Source: Belliella alkalica (GTDB lineage: Bacteria > Bacteroidota > Bacteroidia > Cytophagales > Cyclobacteriaceae). Taken from it: a stretch of 64,000 nt of DNA. Under the pieces are notes generated by a model. It saw only the letters and a program-made list of their open reading frames with translations, was not told the DNA's origin and made no database searches. The DNA is taken from contig NZ_JAKZGO010000015.1 of NCBI RefSeq assembly GCF_022549785.1, positions 39,541 through 103,540 of the forward strand, given 5' to 3'. The position numbers and the translations under genes were made by a program. Positions 1 to 8,847 of the stretch are shown one piece after another (within the stretch, counting starts at the first letter, position 1; every line of letters starts with the position of its first letter).

Positions 1-282
1 TCTAATCAATTTTGCTTCTTGAATCGGTTTCTTTATTTGGGAATTGTAAAATCCGAGTTGATCATCTTTCAACTCGGATTTTGCTTTTTTATAGAGGTTA
101 TTGATTTTTTCAAAAGAAGGGGTTTCACCAGATGCTTCAGGACTTATCTGACTCAAACCAGTCCAAGTTGCTACACAAAGTGTATCGAATTGTTTCTTTT
201 TGGATTTCAAAGATTGGCGAACTACCATGATGAATAGTAAAACAGCCCCCCCAAGCGTAAGGAAAATCGGAATAAAACCCAT
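1..282 (-). CDS. Small single-pass membrane protein, unknown function (partial)
   Basis: The minus-strand frame opens with ATG at 282 and is still open at base 1, so 94 codons are seen and the C-terminus lies outside the window. Residues 2-21 (GFIPIFLTLGGAVLLFIMVV) form one hydrophobic segment followed by a basic stretch (RQSLKSKKK), which predicts a single membrane anchor with a cytoplasmic tail. The rest is hydrophilic and lysine-rich. Only 5 bases separate it from the pfkA stop codon, so the two are probably co-transcribed. I do not recognise the family and assign no function. A plus-strand open frame over the same bases is a shadow. Confidence 0.7.
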   Translation of the reverse strand, partial: MGFIPIFLTLGGAVLLFIMVVRQSLKSKKKQFDTLCVATWTGLSQISPEASGETPSFEKINNLYKKAKSELKDDQLGFYNSQIKKPIQEAKLIR

Positions 283-287
283 ATTGA

Positions 288-1262
288 TTAAATACTTAAG
301 ATTTCAATTAATTTAAGATGATCTCCTTTGATTGGTTTTGTTTTACCAATACAGTCTTCAAAGGATGTGTACGTTACATCTCCATTTACTACACCAGCCA
401 TACAGTTTGACTCTCCATTGATTAGACCTTCTACTGCAGCCATACCACATCTGGAGGCCAAAACACGGTCTCGAGCAGTTGGGTTTCCTCCTCGTTGTAT
501 ATGACCAAGGGTTGTTACTTTAAATTCCTTGTCTTCGTCATTGACTTTGTCTTTTACTTTTTCCATGATCAATTCTGCATTCCCCTCTTCATCACCTTCA
601 GCCACTACAATGATACTAGATGATTTGGATTTTCTGAGGTTTTTCAAAGATTTGACTACTTTCTTCAGATCTGTTTCAGTTTCTGGCACCATTACAAACT
701 CTGCACCTCCTCCAATACCACACTCTACAGCAATATAACCGCTGTCTCTACCCATTACTTCAACAAAAAATATCCTGTCATGTGCTGCAGCAGTATCCCT
801 AATTTTATCTATTGCTTCCAAAGCAGTATTGACTGCCGTGTCAAATCCAATTGTATAATCCGTTCCATAAATATCATTGTCAATAGTCCCAGGACATCCA
901 ATTGTCGGTATGCCAAATTCTTCGAAGAAAAGTTTGGCCCCAGTAAAAGTGCCATCACCGCCAATAGCCACAATGCCTTCTATTCCAAACGCTTTTAATT
1001 GCTCATATGCTTTTTGACGACCTTCTTTTGTACGGAAACTTTCACTCCTCGCCGATTTGAGAATTGTACCTCCTCTTTGTATAATGTTGCTTACAGAATG
1101 GGACTGCATACGTTTGATATTCCCATTGATCATTCCATCATAACCGTAAGTGATGCCATACACTTCAATTCCGCGAAAAATCGCAGTACGAACTACTGCT
1201 CTTATACATGCATTCATTCCAGGAGCATCACCTCCAGAAGTAAAAACTGCAATTTTTTTCAT
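288..1262 (-). CDS. pfkA: ATP-dependent 6-phosphofructokinase
   Basis: Phosphorylates fructose 6-phosphate to fructose 1,6-bisphosphate with ATP, the committed step of glycolysis, in the cytoplasm. The 324-residue product has the usual length and motifs: GGDAPGMN at residues 10-17, GGDGTFTGA, catalytic PGTIDNDI, EVMGRDSGYIA and LGHIQRGGNPTARDR. Glycine in GGDGT and in PGTIDND matches ATP-type rather than pyrophosphate-type enzymes. The frame stays open upstream to 1328, but the ATG at 1262 starts exactly at the conserved MKKIAVFTSGGDAPG N-terminus, so I chose it. It is followed closely by a small membrane-protein gene. Confidence 0.96.
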   Translation of the reverse strand: MKKIAVFTSGGDAPGMNACIRAVVRTAIFRGIEVYGITYGYDGMINGNIKRMQSHSVSNIIQRGGTILKSARSESFRTKEGRQKAYEQLKAFGIEGIVAIGGDGTFTGAKLFFEEFGIPTIGCPGTIDNDIYGTDYTIGFDTAVNTALEAIDKIRDTAAAHDRIFFVEVMGRDSGYIAVECGIGGGAEFVMVPETETDLKKVVKSLKNLRKSKSSSIIVVAEGDEEGNAELIMEKVKDKVNDEDKEFKVTTLGHIQRGGNPTARDRVLASRCGMAAVEGLINGESNCMAGVVNGDVTYTSFEDCIGKTKPIKGDHLKLIEILSI

Positions 1263-1341
1263 ATCTATTAATAGGTTTTTCGAGTTCCAAAAATACTCAT
1301 ATTTGAACGTCTTTGTTATCAAAAACAAAAAAGTTTGTAAT

Positions 1342-1386
1342 AATTAAAAAAAATGGACTGCTAATTTTTTATTAATTGCAGTCCAT
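1342..1386 (-). terminator. Rho-independent terminator of ssb
   Basis: Arms ATGGACTGC (1353-1361) and GCAGTCCAT (1378-1386) form a perfect 9-bp stem. Read on the minus strand it is followed by a run of seven T. It lies 9 bases after the ssb stop codon and before pfkA, so pfkA should have its own promoter. Confidence 0.85.
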
Positions 1387-1394
1387 AAATATAG

Positions 1395-1745
1395 TTATCC
1401 TACAGAATTTGGTTTTTCACCAAGAAGTAAAATCTCGTCAGCGACGACTTCGGATATATATTTCTTGTTACCATCTTTGTCTTCATAGCTTCTATTGGTG
1501 AGTTTTCCAACAATACCAATTTCCGAACCTTTGTCAGCATATCTTTCAAGTATTGACGCTGCTTTGTCCCATGCAATTACATTGTGCCAAATGGTTTCCT
1601 CTACCTTTTCTCCTTTGGCATTTTTGTAGCTCTCGTTTGTCGCAAGGCGAATACTGGCTTTTATCTTACCGCTATCAAATTGATTAATTTCTGGTTTGGC
1701 TCCCAATCTCCCGATTAGTTGAACCCGGTTTCTGATTCCACTCAT
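1395..1745 (-). CDS. ssb: Single-stranded DNA-binding protein, short form
   Basis: A 116-residue OB-fold SSB: MSGIRNRVQLIGRLGAKPEI start, WHNVIAWDKAA core strand, then GSEIGIVGKLTNRSY and DKDGNKKYISEVVADEI. It binds single-stranded DNA during replication and repair. The protein ends GEKPNSVG right after the OB fold. It lacks the linker and acidic tip (DDDIPF-like) by which the housekeeping SSB recruits partners, so this may be a secondary SSB. That is inference: other SSB genes would lie outside the window. Monocistronic, with its own terminator. Confidence 0.92.
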   Translation of the reverse strand: MSGIRNRVQLIGRLGAKPEINQFDSGKIKASIRLATNESYKNAKGEKVEETIWHNVIAWDKAASILERYADKGSEIGIVGKLTNRSYEDKDGNKKYISEVVADEILLLGEKPNSVG

Positions 1746-1921
1746 ATTTCTAAAATTTGGTTAGCATTGTAAAAAAGAAGATTTATTCCTTTAAAATATT
1801 TTTAAGATTTAAAACCCAATTTAATCAGAACTTCATTTTTATTTTATTCTTAAACGTTTATATACGATAATCCTAGCTTTTTTTATTAGATTTCAATTAC
1901 AACCACTTAATTTCAATTATC

Positions 1922-3205
1922 ATGAAGAGAATTTTTACATTTCTTTTGTTTATTACTTTATCGATTCAAACAGTTTTCGCTCAAAAAACATACATACAAG
2001 CTGGTAGCCTATTGGATGTCAAAACAAACAAGATGCTAAAAGAAAGAACAATTGTGATAGAGAATAACCTGATTGTTGAGATTCAAAATGGTTTTGTAGA
2101 TGGGGGTGAGGGTGATTTTATGATAGATTTAAGAGATAAGACAGTCATGCCAGGGTTGATGGATATGCATGTGCATCTTGAAAATGAAACAGGCCCAAGA
2201 AGGTATTTAGATAGGTTTGTAGAAAATGAGGCAGACATCGCATTCAACTCTTTGATTTTTGCCAAGACGACTTTGATGGCAGGATTCACTACGGTGAGGG
2301 ATTTGGGAGGGACAGGAGTAAATATTTCATTGAGAAATGCAATCAATTCGGGAAAAGTAGATGGCCCTAGAATCATCACATCAGGGAAATCAATAGCACC
2401 AACAGGAGGCCATGCTGATCCAACTAACGGTATGAAAAGGGAATTGATGGGTGACCCAGGGCCAGAGTCAGGGGTGATCAATGGGGTAGCAGATGCAAGA
2501 AAGGCTGTAAGACAGCAGGTGAAGTATGGAGCAGATGTAATAAAAATCACTGCAACTGGAGGTGTATTGAGCGTAGCAAAGGATGGGAATGCACCTCAAT
2601 TCCAACAAGATGAAATCAATGCAGTGATCGAAACAGCAACTGACTTTGGGATTCATGTGGCTGCACATGCCCATGGTGATGAAGGGATGAAACGAGCAAT
2701 TATAGGAGGAATTCATTCGATCGAACATGGTACTTACATGTCAGATGAAACCATGGAAATGATGATAAAAACCGAAACTTGGTATGTTCCTACAATCACA
2801 GCTGGCAAGTCTGTGGCTGAATATGCCAAAATCCCAGGTTACTATCCTGCTCCGGTAAAAGCAAAAGCTGAGACTATTGGCCCTTTGATTCAGGACACTT
2901 TTGGAAGAGCATATAAAAAGGGAGTTAAAATAGCCTTTGGTACTGATGCAGGAGTATTTCCTCATGGTGAAAACTACAGGGAGTTTATTTATATGACTGA
3001 GATGGGGATGCCAAATTTGGAGGCTATCCAATCCGCTACTTTGAGAGCTTCCCAATTACTAGGAATGGAAGGTCAGCTTGGATCTATAGAAAAAGGTAAA
3101 ATAGCAGATATAATTGCCGTTGATGGAAATCCTGAAGAAGATATTGAGGTTATGAAAAATGTAATTTTTGTGATGAAAGAAGGGAAGGTTTATAAAAAAG
3201 ATTGA
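1922..3205 (+). CDS. Exported metal-dependent amidohydrolase (imidazolonepropionase-like)
   Basis: A 427-residue protein with a clear signal peptide (about residues 1-20, ending VFA|Q), so it acts in the periplasm or outside. Amidohydrolase signatures are present: MDMHVH metal ligands, DVIKITATGG (candidate bridging lysine), AAHAHGDEGMKRA, SIEHG and FGTDAG (catalytic Asp), then the C-terminal GSIEKGKIADIIAVDGNPEEDI strap. Proteins with this layout include exported Xaa-Pro or aryldialkylphosphatase-like dipeptidases. Substrate cannot be read from sequence; a peptide or N-acyl amino acid is plausible given the neighbouring peptidases. Monocistronic. Confidence 0.9.
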   Translation: MKRIFTFLLFITLSIQTVFAQKTYIQAGSLLDVKTNKMLKERTIVIENNLIVEIQNGFVDGGEGDFMIDLRDKTVMPGLMDMHVHLENETGPRRYLDRFVENEADIAFNSLIFAKTTLMAGFTTVRDLGGTGVNISLRNAINSGKVDGPRIITSGKSIAPTGGHADPTNGMKRELMGDPGPESGVINGVADARKAVRQQVKYGADVIKITATGGVLSVAKDGNAPQFQQDEINAVIETATDFGIHVAAHAHGDEGMKRAIIGGIHSIEHGTYMSDETMEMMIKTETWYVPTITAGKSVAEYAKIPGYYPAPVKAKAETIGPLIQDTFGRAYKKGVKIAFGTDAGVFPHGENYREFIYMTEMGMPNLEAIQSATLRASQLLGMEGQLGSIEKGKIADIIAVDGNPEEDIEVMKNVIFVMKEGKVYKKD

Positions 3206-3284
3206 TTAGAAGAAGATAATAAAAAATATCTATAATAATATTTCCTGAATAGCAAAAATCCTGTTAATTTATATCGTTGTTAAG

Positions 3285-5333
3285 ATGTTAATTATGAGGT
3301 GTTTCGTAAAGCTATTGGTTGAGTTTTTATTTTTGATACTTGCGTTGGTTTCAACCTCAGCCATTGCAATGGCGCAAACTCCTCTAATTGATAGTTTGCA
3401 GCATATTATTTCTCAAAACAAGAGAGATACACTTCATGCCAAAGCTTTGTTTAATATGGGTGCGACTCTGGAGAGATCTGATATCAAGCGCTCTATAACT
3501 ACTTACAAGAAACTTTTTGAATTGGGAGGTAATCCTACGATTGAGAAATACAAAGCTTTGGCATCAATAAGGTTAGGAGGTAATTATTCTGCGACAGGAG
3601 AATTGGATAGTGTAGCTTTTTATTTCGGATTGGCAAAAAGGTTTCTGGAAACAAATCCTGAGGATCAAATGACTGCTTATACCTATTATAATGGTCTGGG
3701 GATTCATTTTGGGAGAATAAGTGAATACCCAGAAGCATTGGAAAACTATAGAAATGCGCTAAATCTTGACCATAATGTAATAGGACAGAATAATGTGGCT
3801 GGACTGTTTTTGAACCTAGCCAAAGTTTATGGGCAGTTGGATGATGGAAAGTCAAAAATCGATGCTATTTACAAAGCTTTGGAGATTTTTGAAAAAACCC
3901 AGAATCAGACGGGTTTGGCATTTGTTTACAATGCCTTGGGGACAGTTTATTATGACTTGAAAAATTATGATGAATCGGAGATTAATTTATTAAAATCATT
4001 GGGATACAGAAAATCTCTGGGTGATAAAAGAGGAGAGTCATTAGTCATTGGTAATATTGCGAATATCTATATGGATCGAGGGGAGCATCAATTGGCAAAG
4101 GAATATTTTACCCTTGCAATGGAAATCCAGGAAAGTCTCGGCCTCAAAGAAATGGTGGGAATACAACAGATCAACTTGGGCAAGAATTACGAGAAAATGG
4201 GTGAGTATCCACTCGCGTTGCAGCACTTTCAGCAAGCACAAAAGACCTTGGCAGAAGCAGGAATCAAAAACCATGACGCTATCATTCTTGCAGATATGGG
4301 GAATGTTCAGCGGCTTTTGGCTCAACAAAAAGAAGCCTATCAAAACCTTTTGGCTGCCACAAAATCCGCGACCGAACAAAAAAATCACAGCAATTCTATA
4401 GTTGCCTACAAGAATCTTAAAGAGTATTACCAAGAACAGGGAAGGTTTGAAGAAGCCCTGGAAGCACAGTCAAAAGAATATGCCTATAGAGACTCTGTAG
4501 GAATGGGAGGATTACAAACCCAACTCAAAGAACTCGAATCTAGGTATGCTTTGGATTTGAAAGAAAATGAAATTGGCCTGCTAAAAGCAGAAAAAGAGCT
4601 TAGTAACTTAGAGCTGGAAAGGAGAAAAGTCAATCAACAGCTGATCTTGTCCGTCTCTATTTTTCTGATTTTAATTGCAGGGATTTTGGTCAACAAATAC
4701 AGGATTGTCGGTAAAGCAAATAGGCTTTTGGAAGTGGAAAGACTGAGGAATTCACTAGCAAGAGACTTGCATGATGACTTAGGTAGTGCACTTTCAAGTA
4801 TCCATATCCTTTCCCAAATGGCTCTCCAAAAAGAAGTGCCTTCTACTAATCATCTATTTTCCAAAATCAATGCCCAAACAGCATCAATGATGGATAAGCT
4901 CAGTGATATCGTGTGGTCCATTCACCCAAACAATGACAATACAGATCAATTGCTAAGCAAAATGCAGGAATTTGCAGGAGAGATCCTTGAGCCAAAAGGA
5001 ATCAACTATAGCTTTGAAATAGTTGAAGGAGCGATGGATATTAAACTGGACTTGGAGAAAAGAAGAAACATCTTTTTGATATTTAAAGAAGCAGTCAACA
5101 ATGTTGCAAAATATGCAGATGGAAAACATCTAAAAATCAAGTTGGAGGTAGAGAATGGGGCTTTGGAATTGTTGATCAAGGATGACGGAAAAGGTTTTGA
5201 TATGAATTCGATCAAAAAAGGGAACGGTTTATTCAATATGCACCAAAGGGCCGAGATGATGGGGGGTGATATGGTAATTGAAAGTTTTCCCCATACGGGA
5301 ACTTCCATTCAGCTGAGAACACCTATCACATGA
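3285..5333 (+). CDS. TPR-containing membrane sensor histidine kinase (HisKA_3 type)
   Basis: 682 residues. Order: signal peptide (to about residue 31, ending AMA|Q), periplasmic tetratricopeptide repeats to about residue 400 (for example GLAFVYNALGTVYYDLKNYDES and RGESLVIGNIANIYMDRGEH), coiled coil, one membrane helix at about 453-471, then a NarX/DesK-like dimerisation segment with the phosphoacceptor in RDLHDDLGS (His496). A HATPase_c domain follows with N box FKEAVNNVAKYA and DDGKGFD and GNGLFNMHQRAE. Such kinases phosphorylate LuxR/NarL regulators, and one lies just downstream, making this a two-component pair. The signal sensed is unknown. A motif shared with other local promoters overlaps its 3' end. 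Confidence 0.93.
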   Translation: MLIMRCFVKLLVEFLFLILALVSTSAIAMAQTPLIDSLQHIISQNKRDTLHAKALFNMGATLERSDIKRSITTYKKLFELGGNPTIEKYKALASIRLGGNYSATGELDSVAFYFGLAKRFLETNPEDQMTAYTYYNGLGIHFGRISEYPEALENYRNALNLDHNVIGQNNVAGLFLNLAKVYGQLDDGKSKIDAIYKALEIFEKTQNQTGLAFVYNALGTVYYDLKNYDESEINLLKSLGYRKSLGDKRGESLVIGNIANIYMDRGEHQLAKEYFTLAMEIQESLGLKEMVGIQQINLGKNYEKMGEYPLALQHFQQAQKTLAEAGIKNHDAIILADMGNVQRLLAQQKEAYQNLLAATKSATEQKNHSNSIVAYKNLKEYYQEQGRFEEALEAQSKEYAYRDSVGMGGLQTQLKELESRYALDLKENEIGLLKAEKELSNLELERRKVNQQLILSVSIFLILIAGILVNKYRIVGKANRLLEVERLRNSLARDLHDDLGSALSSIHILSQMALQKEVPSTNHLFSKINAQTASMMDKLSDIVWSIHPNNDNTDQLLSKMQEFAGEILEPKGINYSFEIVEGAMDIKLDLEKRRNIFLIFKEAVNNVAKYADGKHLKIKLEVENGALELLIKDDGKGFDMNSIKKGNGLFNMHQRAEMMGGDMVIESFPHTGTSIQLRTPIT

Positions 5334-5342
5334 TTCCTCTCT

Positions 5343-5390
5343 ATCACATGATTGTGGTATTTATAGTTATTAAAATAAGTCGGATCTTTA
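5343..5390 (+). promoter_or_regulatory. Regulon motif site 2 with promoter of the response regulator
   Basis: ATCACATGATTGTGGTATTT at 5343-5362, then 21 bp after GGTATT a weak -7 box GATCTTTA (5383-5390). A partial copy (ATCACATGATT, 5325-5335) lies just upstream in the kinase gene. It precedes the LuxR response regulator by 175 bp, which suggests autoregulation. The element belongs to a family of eight sites in the window. Confidence 0.55.
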
Positions 5391-5537
5391 ATGCCTATTA
5401 TTGATATTAATGAATGTTTTTTGATATTAAATAGATGTTTTGCTGAGGATGAGGATCATGATCAGTGATAATATCTATGAATATCCAGTATCTACAAATA
5501 TCTCTTTTGCAAAACAAAAACCAATCTGAGAAAAGTA

Positions 5538-6164
5538 ATGATCAAAGTGCTCCTATACGAAGACAATGAGCTCCTCCGTGAAAGCATCAGCAGTATGGTG
5601 TCGTTGAATGGAGAATTAGAGCTTTTGGGGACTTTTCCACATGCCAACGATTTGGAAGATCAATTGAAAATTTTTCAGCCTGAATTGATTCTAATGGATA
5701 TAGAAATGCCAGGGAGGAATGGAATTGAAGCTACTAAAATCATCAAAAAACTTGCTCCATCGACCCTGATATTGATTTTGACGGTATTTGATGATTCTGA
5801 AAATGTGCTAAATGCCATCAAAGCCGGTGCTTCAGGGTACTTGTTGAAAAAGCACATAGCAGCTAAGATTTTTTTGGCAGTAGAGGAAATTCTGGAAGGT
5901 GGTGCCCCTATGTCTCCAGCTGTAGCAAAGCTGGTGGTTCAATCCATGCAAAAAGCCGGTAACGCTCAAAACTACGGACTCACTGAACGGGAGAAAGATG
6001 TTTTACTGTCACTTAGTAAAGGAAACAGTTTTAAGTTGATCGCAGCTGAATGTAAAATCAGTATCGATACGGTTAGGACCCACATCAAGCATATTTACGA
6101 AAAGCTTCAGGTACATTGCCAAACAGAGGCAGTTTCTAAGGCTATTAATGAAGGGTTGGTTTAA
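5538..6164 (+). CDS. NarL/LuxR-family response regulator
   Basis: 208 residues: receiver domain (about 1-120) with acidic YEDNE, phosphoacceptor Asp54 in ILMDIEMPG, and conserved lysine in YLLKK. A C-terminal GerE/LuxR helix-turn-helix follows (about 145-205: LTEREKDVLLSLSKGNS, ISIDTVRTHIKHIYEKL). It is the evident partner of the TPR histidine kinase 204 bp upstream. Phosphorylation should enable DNA binding as a dimer. A candidate target motif lies in front of this gene and at several promoters nearby; the link is inference. The kinase and regulator are separated by a promoter-like region, so they may be transcribed separately as well as together. Confidence 0.93.
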   Translation: MIKVLLYEDNELLRESISSMVSLNGELELLGTFPHANDLEDQLKIFQPELILMDIEMPGRNGIEATKIIKKLAPSTLILILTVFDDSENVLNAIKAGASGYLLKKHIAAKIFLAVEEILEGGAPMSPAVAKLVVQSMQKAGNAQNYGLTEREKDVLLSLSKGNSFKLIAAECKISIDTVRTHIKHIYEKLQVHCQTEAVSKAINEGLV

Positions 6165-6172
6165 AGACTTTT

Positions 6173-6315
6173 GAGGTCTTTTTTGACCTCGACGGTTTTA
6201 TCGGGAAACACAAAATGCTAAAGGTTGATTCTTGGTAAATAAGACCTTCGGGGTTTTGGAAACCCCAAAGGTCGGGTACTGCAAACCTTTGAAGTCTTTT
6301 TGTGACCTCGAAGTT
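6173..6315. repeat. Cluster of short palindromic repeats (GACCT/AACCT family)
   Basis: The 337-bp gap holds no gene but several hairpins: GAGGTC-TTTTTT-GACCTC (6173-6190, may also act as terminator for the response regulator), and a long hairpin at 6243-6273 with arms GACCTTCGGGGTTT and AAACCCCAAAGGTC (one mismatch). A degenerate copy around 6284-6315 has CTTTGAAGTC and GACCTCGAAG. Further hairpins TCCCGAGTATCGGGA (about 6380) and AGACCTGTCAGGTCT (about 6412) follow. The 41231-41261 element is of the same type, so these look like REP-like intergenic palindromes. Confidence 0.6.
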
Positions 6316-6426
6316 TGAAGAGTAGCAGGCGTTTGAGATTGATTAAAAAAAGATATGAGTAAATACGATTAGATAACTTGTCCCGAGTATCGGGATTAGG
6401 ATATTGGTTGAGACCTGTCAGGTCTA

Positions 6427-6474
6427 ATCCCATGATTAGGGTATTGTGAAAGATTTTTGAAAGCTGTAACTTGT
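6427..6474 (+). promoter_or_regulatory. Regulon motif site 3 with promoter of the di-heme cytochrome gene
   Basis: ATCCCATGATTAGGGTATTG at 6427-6446, followed 21 bp after GGTATT by TAACTTGT (6467-6474), close to the Bacteroidota -7 box TAnnTTTG. The start codon of the cytochrome gene is 55 bp beyond the motif. Confidence 0.55.
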
Positions 6475-6501
6475 GTAAGTGATTGAAAATAAAGTGTTAA
6501 G

Positions 6502-8052
6502 ATGAAAATCAAAGAATGGCTTTCTAGACTCCCCTTGTGGCTTTATGGCTGCATGCTGCTACCTCTACTCGCTTTTGGGTTGAGCAAACAAGTTGTTTCC
6601 TATTTTTCTTTTTCAGATATCCCCCGCATCTGGACGGATGAAGCCATGAAGGATTGGGAGCTGCCCAATTCAAATCCGGAATATTCAGCACAGCCAGTAT
6701 CGGAGGAGTTTTATTATAATCTCCCTGAAAGGGTCATCTATAAGACTTATCCTGTCTACCATCCTGACCATGAACCGGAAGGGTATTGGGAATGGTTGCA
6801 TGAACTAGAGGCAGAGATTGTATTGGATGAAAGTAAATTGCTGACAGAGGAGGATTATATCAAGGCAGGAGAACTACTTTTTGATTATCCAATTGACACT
6901 TTGGGTGCAGTGATCAGTACAAAGCATGTCCGCAATATTGATTTTTATACTGCTACAGAAATGCCCTTGACTCCTGAGGGTATCATGCCATTTGCCCAGT
7001 GGGTAGTAGCTGGAAAGGGGAAGGTTTACCTTGGCAATCTCTCTTGTGCCATGTGCCATACCCGCGTGATGGATGATGGTTCACTACTCAAAGGTGCGCA
7101 GGGAAACTGGCCTGGTGACAAGGCTTTTGCTTTTGCCTTGGAAACTGACGGTGCTTCTGAAAGGGCTATACAAAATATCACCAGTTTTTTGTTTGCAAGT
7201 CCTTTTGCCGAAGGTGACCCCCATGGCAAACTCTTGGCCACTGGAAAAGAAGCCATCCTGGAAGCTTATAGGGCTGTCCCAGAAGGCGCATTTGGTAGGC
7301 AAGGAACCAGTATCCTCTTTCCTCCCCAGGCGCCAAACCTGATAGGGGTCAAGGACAGGAAGTACTTGGATCACGGAGGCCTAGGACAGCACAGGAATAT
7401 CGAGGACATGATGCGGTATATTTCCATGAACCAGGCTTTGGATTTCCTAAATTTCTATGGTGATTACAATCCAATTGGTTTGACCAAAGAAAGGCTCAAT
7501 AGCGGAGAACCTATTTTTTTTCCAGGTACTTATGACCGGCACTCAGATGCCCAGCTATATGCTTTAGCCAAATATATTTATTCACTCAGTCCACCTGAAA
7601 ACCCGAATAAACCATCTGAATTGAGCGAAAGTGGTAAAATCATTTTTGCCGAGCAAGGTTGTGTAACCTGCCATACCCCACCGCTTTTTACCAACAATAA
7701 ACTGACTCCCACGGATGGGTTTGAGGTGCCTGATGCACATTATGACAAGTATGATATCTTCGGTATTTCTGTGGGTACAGATCCGGGATACACCATGAAG
7801 ACCAGAAGAGGGACGGGTTATTACAAAGTACCTTCTTTATTGGGTTTATGGTACAGGGGACCATTCCTGCATGATGCTTCCTTAGCCAATTTGGAGGACT
7901 TGTTTGATCCGGCAAGATTGAAAGATGATTATGTACCTACAGCCTTCAAGCCCCATGATGTGAAGACCAAGGCGGTCAAGGGACATGAATTTGGGATGGA
8001 GTTGAATGAAATGGACAAGAAGGCGTTGATTGCTTATTTGTTGACGCTTTAA
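6502..8052 (+). CDS. Di-heme cytochrome c, cytochrome-c-peroxidase-like
   Basis: 516 residues with an N-terminal membrane segment (about 11-36) that anchors or exports it. Two c-type heme sites are visible: CAMCH at 182-186 and CVTCH at 387-391. The C-terminal half has the MauG/CcpA-type block (GYYKVPSLLGLWYRGPFLHD) preceding the final helical region. The protein is longer than typical bacterial CcpA (about 330-350 residues), the extra being N-terminal, so the substrate may not be peroxide. It acts on the periplasmic side and should need cytochrome c maturation. It is preceded by a regulon motif promoter. Confidence 0.88.
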   Translation: MKIKEWLSRLPLWLYGCMLLPLLAFGLSKQVVSYFSFSDIPRIWTDEAMKDWELPNSNPEYSAQPVSEEFYYNLPERVIYKTYPVYHPDHEPEGYWEWLHELEAEIVLDESKLLTEEDYIKAGELLFDYPIDTLGAVISTKHVRNIDFYTATEMPLTPEGIMPFAQWVVAGKGKVYLGNLSCAMCHTRVMDDGSLLKGAQGNWPGDKAFAFALETDGASERAIQNITSFLFASPFAEGDPHGKLLATGKEAILEAYRAVPEGAFGRQGTSILFPPQAPNLIGVKDRKYLDHGGLGQHRNIEDMMRYISMNQALDFLNFYGDYNPIGLTKERLNSGEPIFFPGTYDRHSDAQLYALAKYIYSLSPPENPNKPSELSESGKIIFAEQGCVTCHTPPLFTNNKLTPTDGFEVPDAHYDKYDIFGISVGTDPGYTMKTRRGTGYYKVPSLLGLWYRGPFLHDASLANLEDLFDPARLKDDYVPTAFKPHDVKTKAVKGHEFGMELNEMDKKALIAYLLTL

Positions 8053-8064
8053 ACATTGATATTG

Positions 8065-8691
8065 ATGGATATTGGATATTTAGATATTGTTGTAGCCCCG
8101 TGGGGATCGTTACGTAAATGTTGCGTTCGTCGCGAGAACTTTAATTACTTAAGTGGGAAAATTGACTTTAGAAGTCGTTTGTTAATATTAACGCTAATAT
8201 TCTTTTTGATAGTGCCGTTTCTACTTTCTGCACAATCTTTCAAGCCAGAAAATCCCATCCAATTCAAAATCAAAAACGCAGGGATTACTGTGGATGGATT
8301 GATCTCAGACTGGGAAGTAATGGTTGATTTTGATCCAAAGAAGTTGACTCAATCGAGTATTCGAGGAAAAGCAAACCCAGAGAGTATCCAAACTGGAATC
8401 AAGTTAAGGGACAAGCACCTACATGGACGAGAGTATTTTCATATCGAAAAATTTCCTTTCATCAGTTTGGAATCAAAGTCTTTTCGGTCTAAAGGGAAAA
8501 ATGCTTTTATTGGGATTTTTGAGTTGCAGATCAGGGGTGTGAAAAGAGAACTTGAAATCCCATTTACTTTGTCCCAAACAGGAAAACAGCAGATGTTTAA
8601 AGGTGAGTTCACAATTGATCGCTTGGATTATGGGTTAGGTGAAAAGAGTCTGGTGCTTTCGGATGAAGTGAGGGTGGTGGTGGAATTTTAG
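8065..8691 (+). CDS. YceI-family exported lipid-binding-like protein (start uncertain)
   Basis: The mature part resembles the YceI beta-barrel fold: FKIKNAGITVDGLISDW start, NPESIQTGIKLRDKHLHGREYFHIEKFPFISLESKSF, then a conserved ELQIRGVKRELEIPFTL and ending FTIDRLDYGLG. YceI proteins bind isoprenoid or fatty-acid-like ligands in the periplasm. A hydrophobic export segment (LLILTLIFFLIVPFLLSAQ) is coded from about 8182. The only in-frame ATG upstream is at 8065, but the sequence between (8090-8145) looks like repeat debris with cysteine- and arginine-rich translation. TTG at 8179 right before the signal segment may be the true start. It follows the cytochrome gene by 12 bp and may share its transcript. 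Confidence 0.75.
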   Translation: MDIGYLDIVVAPWGSLRKCCVRRENFNYLSGKIDFRSRLLILTLIFFLIVPFLLSAQSFKPENPIQFKIKNAGITVDGLISDWEVMVDFDPKKLTQSSIRGKANPESIQTGIKLRDKHLHGREYFHIEKFPFISLESKSFRSKGKNAFIGIFELQIRGVKRELEIPFTLSQTGKQQMFKGEFTIDRLDYGLGEKSLVLSDEVRVVVEF

Positions 8692-8719
8692 AATTTAGAT
8701 TTAAGAATTTAGATTTTAG

Positions 8720-8840
8720 ATTCACGCACCCAGCATTTTTTAGGTAGACGCTGTCCCGAACATAGGGAGGACACGGAGAATAAAAAGAATAGAATTCCAT
8801 TGCTCCTGCCACGATCATCTCTTGGCTCGCTGCGTGAAAT
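8720..8840. repeat. Palindromic intergenic element, CACGC type, copy 1
   Basis: About 121 bp ending in inverted arms ATTCACGCA (8720-8728) and TGCGTGAAAT (8831-8840), with a TGTCCCGAACA core. A second element with the same ends (TTTCACGC / GCGTGAAA) and a TGTCCCG core lies at 16682-16780. No reading frame is maintained. Confidence 0.55.
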
Positions 8841-8847
8841 AATATTC

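Noticed and set aside
2083..2550. 155-codon minus-strand frame over the amidohydrolase gene
   Set aside because: Serine/proline-rich shadow of a well-supported plus-strand gene with signal peptide and catalytic motifs.
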